A stretch of 64,000 bases of DNA, from contig NZ_CP011026.1 in NCBI RefSeq assembly GCF_000238395.3, positions 186,001 to 250,000 on the forward strand, written 5' to 3'. Numbering within the stretch: position 1 is the stretch's first letter; every line of letters starts with the position of its first letter. This DNA comes from Pseudoalteromonas arctica A 37-1-2 (GTDB taxonomy: Bacteria > Pseudomonadota > Gammaproteobacteria > Enterobacterales > Alteromonadaceae). Position numbers and translations under genes: made by a program. Positions 58,710-64,000 of the stretch are shown piece by piece. The notes beneath the pieces are model-generated. The model had not been told where the DNA came from. It did no database searches and saw only the letters and a program-made list of their open reading frames with translations.

Positions 58710-59206
58710 AGCAGTGACTCCAATCTTATTTTTGTTATTTTGGCTTGTTCGCCCGCGGCTATAGCAAGCTCTGTGCTGCGGGTGTTGTGTAAGCGCTGCT
58801 CTATGAGTTCAAGCATTTGTTCGGCCGTTTTACCGGTGGCGCACACAATAAAAATAAAGCCAAACTTGCTCAGGTACTCTTTATTAAGAACGATCATTTT
58901 GGTAAGTACGGCTTCGTTTGCTTTGCTCATACCTGATTGCTCATGCCCCGCTTTTTGTGCGGTAGCAGCGTATTTTTTGCTAAGGGTTGATAAGTCACCT
59001 ATTTGCGGGTGGCCTTCAAAGGCAGCTAAATAGTCGCTCTCGCCAAGGCTATCCCATATGTTTTTTGCGCATTCAAACAGCTGCTGAGCACTTTTAAATG
59101 GTATTGCTTTTACCATGCCTGCCACCCAGTTAGGGGCCGCGCAGCAATGCTCAAGTGCTTGTTTTGCTTGTGCATCATTTAGCGTATTTATTTGTAAGCT
59201 ACTCAT
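58706..59206 (-). CDS. uraD: OHCU decarboxylase
   Basis: The 166-residue helical protein has the family motif FEGHPQIGDL with the catalytic histidine, then EQSGMS, NKEYLSKFGFIFIVCATGK and RLHNT. It decarboxylates OHCU to S-allantoin. It overlaps xdhC and uraH by four bases each. Confidence 0.96.
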   Translation of the reverse strand: MSSLQINTLNDAQAKQALEHCCAAPNWVAGMVKAIPFKSAQQLFECAKNIWDSLGESDYLAAFEGHPQIGDLSTLSKKYAATAQKAGHEQSGMSKANEAVLTKMIVLNKEYLSKFGFIFIVCATGKTAEQMLELIEQRLHNTRSTELAIAAGEQAKITKIRLESLL

Positions 59207-60093
59207 GCGCCTACTTCCTCCTGCGTGGTGCTAATTAAGGCATTTTTTAGTGTGCGCCACTGCAAGCCTTGGCGTTTTGGCGCTTGGGTTTGCATAGCCT
59301 GATAAAGGGCAATTAGCTGTCCACTAATCGAAATAGCCACTTCCATTGGTAATTTGCCCGTAATATTTTTAAGCCCAACAGGGCAGGTCATTTGTTGTAT
59401 TTGATCGGCTGTAAAATCGCGATGTGCTAGGCGTTGTTTAAAACGTTTTGCTTTAGTGTCAGAGCCAATAACGCCCAGCCAATTGGCATCAGCGCGTTTA
59501 ATAATGGCTTGGGTGAGTGCAAAGTCGAGCTGGTGGTTATGGGTCAATATTAAGTAGTTGTTAGCCTTTGGTGCACGTTTTACTTGCTCTGTTGGCTCTT
59601 CATCAACCACTTTTACTACGTTATTTGGAATAGCCTGTGGGAATACATCTGCGCGGCTATCTATCCAGCGTATGCGCATAGGTAGTTGTGCCAATATACC
59701 AATAAGCGCCTGTGCTACGTGGCCTGCGCCATAAATGTCGAGGGTAAAGCGCTCGCATTGCATGCATTCAAGCATAACGGTGGCAGCTCCGCCGCAGCAC
59801 TGGCCTAAATTTGCACCCAGGTTAAATTGCTCAATTACTTGGGCGGCTTCGCCTTTGGCAAGTAGTTCGCGGGCTTTTTCTATTACTACGTATTCAAGGT
59901 GGCCACCGCCAAGAGTGTCGTAAATATGCTCGCCGCTTATTACCATTTTAGAGCCTGTGCCGCGAGGGGTTGAGCCATTTGTGCCAAGTACCGTGGCAAT
60001 TACATAATTAGTGCCGCTTTGTTCGTGCTCGTTTATAGCCTGCGCCCAGTTTTGAGTATGAAAACCCTGAAACGACTCATTTAAATTAGTCAT
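59203..60093 (-). CDS. xdhC: Xanthine dehydrogenase maturation factor XdhC
   Basis: From the ATG at 60093 (AAGGAG upstream) the protein has 296 residues. It has the XdhC pattern: ATVLGTNGSTPRGTGSKM, DTLGGGHLE, LGQCCGGAATVMLE and a Rossmann-like second half (IYGAGHVAQAL, NYLILTHNHQLDF, WLGVIGSDTKAKRF). It binds the molybdenum cofactor, helps sulfurate it and inserts it into XdhB. An ATG 14 codons earlier lies inside xdhB without a ribosome site. It overlaps xdhB by eight bases. Confidence 0.95.
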   Translation of the reverse strand: MTNLNESFQGFHTQNWAQAINEHEQSGTNYVIATVLGTNGSTPRGTGSKMVISGEHIYDTLGGGHLEYVVIEKARELLAKGEAAQVIEQFNLGANLGQCCGGAATVMLECMQCERFTLDIYGAGHVAQALIGILAQLPMRIRWIDSRADVFPQAIPNNVVKVVDEEPTEQVKRAPKANNYLILTHNHQLDFALTQAIIKRADANWLGVIGSDTKAKRFKQRLAHRDFTADQIQQMTCPVGLKNITGKLPMEVAISISGQLIALYQAMQTQAPKRQGLQWRTLKNALISTTQEEVGA

Positions 60094-62425
60094 GTTGATG
60101 CTCCTTAAACCAACTAGCGGTTTGCTCAATTGCACTCAATACTCGCTCTGGGGTTGCGGGTGTATCCAGTGGGGCTGTGTATTTGTAATCAGCCACACTG
60201 CTTATGGCATTACGAATCGCGCTCCATACACTAAAAGCCAGCATAAATGGCGGCTCGCCTACGGCTTTTGATCTAAATACGGTGGTTTCTGGATTGGCAG
60301 AGTTATAAAGATTGACGTTAAATTCGGCAGGTGTATCGCCAATGGCTGGTATTTTGTAGTTGGCTGGGCCAAAGCTTGCAAGTTGGCCCTTATCATTCCA
60401 TTGTAAGTCTTCGGTTGTTAGCCAGCCCATACCTTGCACAAAGGCGCCTTCAATTTGCCCTATATCAAGTGCTGGATTAATTGAACTGCCCACATCGTGC
60501 AGTATATCAACGCGGGTTGCCGTGTTTTCGCCAGTTAGGGTATCTACTTCTACTTCGCTGAGTGCTACGCCGTGAGCGTAGTAAAAAAATGGGCGGCCTT
60601 CACCTTTGGCTCTATCGTAATGAATTTTTGGTGTGGCGTAATAACCCGTTGATGAAAGCGATATACGGTTCATGTAAGCAAGATTTGCAAGTTCGCTAAA
60701 GCTAATTTCCCCTTTACTAAAAGTAATGAGGTTATCTTTAAATGTAATACTTTGGCTGTCTACTTCAAAGTGCTCGGTAATAAAGTTTATTAAGCGCTCT
60801 TTTATTGTGTTTACTGCATTTAGCGCCGCCATGCCGTTTAAGTCGGTACCACTTGAGGCCGCTGTTGGTGAAGTGTTTGGTACCTTGTCGGTACGCGTAG
60901 CACTAATACTTACCGCGTTAAAATCGACCCCAAAGCCGTGGGCCACAATTTGCGCAATTTTGGTGTTTAGTCCTTGGCCCATTTCGGTGCCGCCGTGGTT
61001 TAAATGTATAGAACCATCGCTATATACATGTACTAATGCACCGGCTTGGTTTAAGTGTTGTACCGTAAACGAAATACCGTATTTAACCGGCGTCATTGCA
61101 AGGCCTTTTTTTATAATAGGTGACGATACGTTAAATGCTTTAATGGCCTCTTTACGTGCCCAGTAGTCACCCGACTGCTCAAGCTGAGCAATCATATCTA
61201 TTAAAATATGTTGCTCTACGGTTTGATGGTACGGCGTAGTATCGCGGCCTTTTTTGTATAAATTAAGTTTTCGGATCTCAAGCGGATCTTTACCTAATTT
61301 GGCGGCTATATCGTCCATTATTAGCTCGCCCATAATCATTCCTTGCGGGCCACCAAACCCTCTAAATGCGGTATGGCTTACGGTATTTACTTTACAGCGA
61401 TTACCCTTAATTGTGGCGGCTGGGTAGTAGTAGGCGTTATCAGCATGAAACATGGCGCGGTCTACAATTGCATCCGATAAATCAGGGGAGTAGCCACAAA
61501 ATCCGTTTACGGTAATGTCGGCACCTTCTATTAAGCCATTTTCGTCAAAACCGACATGGTATTGATTATAAAAAGGGTGGCGTTTACCGGTTAACTTAAA
61601 ATCGTCGCTGCGGGCTAGGCGCATTTTTACTGCGCAGCCAAGGTGGTAAACCGCAAGAGCTGCAAGGCATGCCCATGGTGCGCCTTGGGTTTCTTTGCCG
61701 CCAAAAGCACCGCCCATACGGCGGGTTTCTACGTTTACAAAACTAAATGGCTTTTTTAAAATTTTAGCGACTAAGTGCTGCACCTCAGTAGGGTGTTGCG
61801 TAGAGCACTGAACATGAATGCCCCCGTCGTTATCAGGTTGCGCCAGCGCTATTTGGCCTTCTAAATAAAAGTGTTCTTGCCCGCCTATGTTTATTTCGCC
61901 TTTAAGCTGGTGGGCTGCGTTATTAATGGCGTTTTCGCTGTTACCACGGTTAAGTGAATGGGGCGGCCTTACCCAATGCTCTTTGCTAATAGCTTCTTTA
62001 ATATCGAGTATGGGTGTGGTTTGCTCGCACTCTATAACCACTAAACGTGCCGCGCGACGTGCTATGGCGTAGCTGTCGGCAACGACAATTAATACAGGTT
62101 GCCCGTGGTATTGAATTTCATGACTAGTGAGTAATACATCACCAGGAAATACCGGGCCAATATCAAGCTTACCCGGAACATCTTCGGCCGATAAAATACG
62201 TTTAACGCCTTCAACTGCCAGTGCGTGACTTGTATCTATTGATTTAATAAAGCCGCTTGTAACAGGGGCGAGCACTGGGTAAGCATGTAGGCAGCCGTAT
62301 GGCTCCGGGTTATCGTCGGCAAAATTTGCACTGCCACAAACTTGTTTAATAGCGCTTTCGTGATATTTAGATTGCCCAACGCTACCACCTTGCGCTTTTA
62401 GTTTATCCATTTCAAAGTGACGCAT
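60086..62425 (-). CDS. xdhB: Xanthine dehydrogenase, molybdopterin-binding subunit
   Basis: From the ATG at 62425 (GAGGAT upstream) the protein has 779 residues. It carries the molybdenum-subunit motifs: QEHFYLEGQIALA, RRMGGAFGGKETQ, TAFRGFGGPQGM, HGGTEMGQGLNTKIAQIVAHG (in family order), SSGTDLNGMA and KAVGEPPFML with the catalytic glutamate. It oxidises hypoxanthine and xanthine to urate at the molybdenum centre. Frames upstream of this ATG belong to xdhA, which overlaps by 14 bases. Confidence 0.96.
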   Translation of the reverse strand: MRHFEMDKLKAQGGSVGQSKYHESAIKQVCGSANFADDNPEPYGCLHAYPVLAPVTSGFIKSIDTSHALAVEGVKRILSAEDVPGKLDIGPVFPGDVLLTSHEIQYHGQPVLIVVADSYAIARRAARLVVIECEQTTPILDIKEAISKEHWVRPPHSLNRGNSENAINNAAHQLKGEINIGGQEHFYLEGQIALAQPDNDGGIHVQCSTQHPTEVQHLVAKILKKPFSFVNVETRRMGGAFGGKETQGAPWACLAALAVYHLGCAVKMRLARSDDFKLTGKRHPFYNQYHVGFDENGLIEGADITVNGFCGYSPDLSDAIVDRAMFHADNAYYYPAATIKGNRCKVNTVSHTAFRGFGGPQGMIMGELIMDDIAAKLGKDPLEIRKLNLYKKGRDTTPYHQTVEQHILIDMIAQLEQSGDYWARKEAIKAFNVSSPIIKKGLAMTPVKYGISFTVQHLNQAGALVHVYSDGSIHLNHGGTEMGQGLNTKIAQIVAHGFGVDFNAVSISATRTDKVPNTSPTAASSGTDLNGMAALNAVNTIKERLINFITEHFEVDSQSITFKDNLITFSKGEISFSELANLAYMNRISLSSTGYYATPKIHYDRAKGEGRPFFYYAHGVALSEVEVDTLTGENTATRVDILHDVGSSINPALDIGQIEGAFVQGMGWLTTEDLQWNDKGQLASFGPANYKIPAIGDTPAEFNVNLYNSANPETTVFRSKAVGEPPFMLAFSVWSAIRNAISSVADYKYTAPLDTPATPERVLSAIEQTASWFKEHQHD

Positions 62426-63911
62426 GTGAGATCCTCGTAATGGCAATGTTGTTATTGTTGCGTGCTTGCGGCTTACAAAACTCAATACCAATGCGTTGTA
62501 ATAAGTTTTTGCTTACCGTAGTGCGGTAATGCGCACTGCTTCTTACATCGCTCATGGGCTTAAAGTCATCGTTAATAGCCGTTGCTGCGTCTATAAAACT
62601 ACTTACTTGTAATGATTGAGATATCAGCTTTTGCTCAATATGCTGCGCGCGCTTAGGAATAGCAGCCATACCGCCCATAGCGCAGCGGGCTTGAGTGATC
62701 ATGTTTTGTGAATGCTCTATAGCAAGTACCAAACACACGGTAGATATATCGTCTTCAAAGCGTTTTGATATTTTATGACACGCCAGTTTTAGCGACTCAG
62801 GGCGCTTTGGGATGGTGAACTTACTAATTACTTCATCGCTTTTAAGAACTGTTTTTTTGTAATCAATAAAGTAGTCGGCAACTTTAATAGTGCGCGTACC
62901 AGCGCTGCTTAATAAATCCATTGATGCATTAAGAGCGATTAAAAGGGGAGCTGGATCGCCAATAGGAGAGGCATTCCCTATGCTGCCACCAAGTGTGCCA
63001 CTGTTACGTACTTGGCTTGATCCTAAGCGTTCAAATAGCTCTTTTGACTCTGGGTAATGGTTATAAAATACCTCAACAAATTGGCTATAAGGGAGTGCTG
63101 CACCAATGTGTAACTCACCGTTATTATCTGCCAAGGTGCAAAGCTCCTTTACTTGGCTAAGGGAGATAATTACATCCGGTAAGAGCATGTTTTGGCTAAG
63201 CTCAATGGCAAAGTCGGTGCCACCAGCAACTAAATGTGCATAAGGATAAAGCGCTTTTAGCTCAACAAGTTGCTGGGCAGTTTGTGGTAAGTAAAATTTG
63301 CGAGGACCATTTTTTAAAAATGGAATATCGTCATCATATTGCGTATTAAGTGATGCTTTAAATTGAGCGGCCATTGCTGAGTACGGTTCAGCTTTACGCT
63401 CATAGCTATAGGCTTTTTCGGCTGCAAGTAATATAGGGCTATAACCTGTACAACGGCATAAGTTACCACCAAGTGCATGAATAACCGCTTTTTTACCAGG
63501 GTACGTTGGTTCATTAATATAAAGAGCCAACAAGCTCATTATTATACCAGGCGTACAAAAACCACACTGCGAACCATGGCACTCCACCAGTGCACGTTGT
63601 ACGGGGTGTAAATCGGTTAAGTTTGGGTATAAGCCAGTAGTCACAGCCTCTACCGTTACTATATGTTTTGCATGCGCATTACCTAATAACAATAAACAGC
63701 TGTTCATTGTTTTGTATTGCCAACTAGTTTGCCCGTTTGCATTTATACGCTCTTCACCCACTAAAATTGTGCACGCGCCACAGTCGCCAGTTGCACACCC
63801 TTCTTTGGTGCCCACTTTCCCTTTTTTGGTGCGTAGCCAGTCCAAAATGGTGAGACTTGGCGAACATTCTTGTACTTCAATTGGCGTGTTATTTAATAAA
63901 AATTGAATCAC
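62412..63911 (-). CDS. xdhA: Xanthine dehydrogenase, iron-sulfur/FAD subunit
   Basis: The start is taken as GTG at 63911, just after GGGGG; an open frame continues 12 codons further without support. The 499-residue protein has an N-terminal [2Fe-2S] domain (GCATGDCGACT), a second [2Fe-2S] domain (CHGSQCGFCTPGI, NLCRCTGYSPI) and an FAD domain (LVAGGTDFAIE, NSGTLGGSIGNASPIGD). It carries electrons from the molybdenum subunit to NAD. It is the first gene of the eight-gene operon. The 89 bases upstream to the window end hold the likely promoter. Confidence 0.95.
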   Translation of the reverse strand: MIQFLLNNTPIEVQECSPSLTILDWLRTKKGKVGTKEGCATGDCGACTILVGEERINANGQTSWQYKTMNSCLLLLGNAHAKHIVTVEAVTTGLYPNLTDLHPVQRALVECHGSQCGFCTPGIIMSLLALYINEPTYPGKKAVIHALGGNLCRCTGYSPILLAAEKAYSYERKAEPYSAMAAQFKASLNTQYDDDIPFLKNGPRKFYLPQTAQQLVELKALYPYAHLVAGGTDFAIELSQNMLLPDVIISLSQVKELCTLADNNGELHIGAALPYSQFVEVFYNHYPESKELFERLGSSQVRNSGTLGGSIGNASPIGDPAPLLIALNASMDLLSSAGTRTIKVADYFIDYKKTVLKSDEVISKFTIPKRPESLKLACHKISKRFEDDISTVCLVLAIEHSQNMITQARCAMGGMAAIPKRAQHIEQKLISQSLQVSSFIDAATAINDDFKPMSDVRSSAHYRTTVSKNLLQRIGIEFCKPQARNNNNIAITRISHASL

Positions 63912-64000
63912 ACAGACCCCCTTAATTTTTATAAAGCCCTGATACATAAAGGCTTGGCGTATGTTTTTTCTTGTTGTTTGCGCACGGGTAACAAAAATAC

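Overview
The window looks like a chromosomal segment of a marine gammaproteobacterium, most likely Pseudoalteromonas or a close relative in the Alteromonadales. This rests on the AT-rich base composition, a gammaproteobacterial rRNA operon, several TonB-dependent receptors and many cyclic-di-GMP and chemotaxis genes. No database search was possible, so the genus is an inference.

Layout. 1-6 kb: a second FtsZ-like tubulin with a normal C-terminal tail peptide, a YfhL-type ferredoxin, a PP2A-like phosphatase and a large TonB-dependent receptor. 6.1-12.1 kb: a complete rRNA operon (two promoters, boxA, 16S, a short spacer without tRNA, 23S, 5S, terminator) followed by two decayed copies of the 5S-terminator unit. 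12.4-19.3 kb: a methyltransferase-like membrane protein, then a three-gene operon reading outward from 17.9 kb (outer-membrane receptor, periplasmic YfiR-like protein, inner-membrane CHASE8-HAMP-GGDEF-EAL enzyme) with a divergent PAS-GGDEF gene. 19.3-23.7 kb: a deletion scar joining the tails of a LysR regulator and an NADH-flavin reductase, a kelch/Sir2-like gene pair, a double receiver protein and an M20 peptidase.

23.7-29.1 kb is an accessory island. Two 365-371 bp direct repeats flank a short-chain dehydrogenase. Next comes a small integron cassette array without an integrase (a CALIN): four small cassette genes with attC sites, interrupted by an IS1182-type element whose transposase is frameshifted at an A7 tract. 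29.1-35.2 kb: a dehydrogenase, a lipoprotein gene broken by a stop codon, an MscS channel, astB and a royal-jelly-type beta-propeller. 35.2-39.0 kb: an ohrR/ohr peroxide switch and an arsR-gapdh-arsJ arsenate detoxification operon. 39-48 kb: two chemoreceptors, a TetR/AhpD-like pair, small envelope proteins, a rhomboid protease with zinc ribbons, and a second copy of a 162 bp MITE-like repeat (the first is at 13.1 kb). Each repeat supplies the last codons and stop of a neighbouring gene.

48-54.8 kb: a DUF1330 protein, soxR with a near-consensus SoxR box and its flavoprotein target, a DsrE-like protein, an SGNH hydrolase, an EAL phosphodiesterase, a lipoprotein and a VpsT/CsgD-like regulator with a WFTR c-di-GMP motif. 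54.8-63.9 kb: a tightly overlapped eight-gene purine catabolism operon (xdhABC, uraD, uraH, guaD, puuD, puuE) that takes guanine or xanthine through urate to allantoate. The most unusual content is the trans-envelope c-di-GMP operon, the integron-type cassette array with its flanking repeats, the FtsZ paralogue and the gene-terminating MITE.
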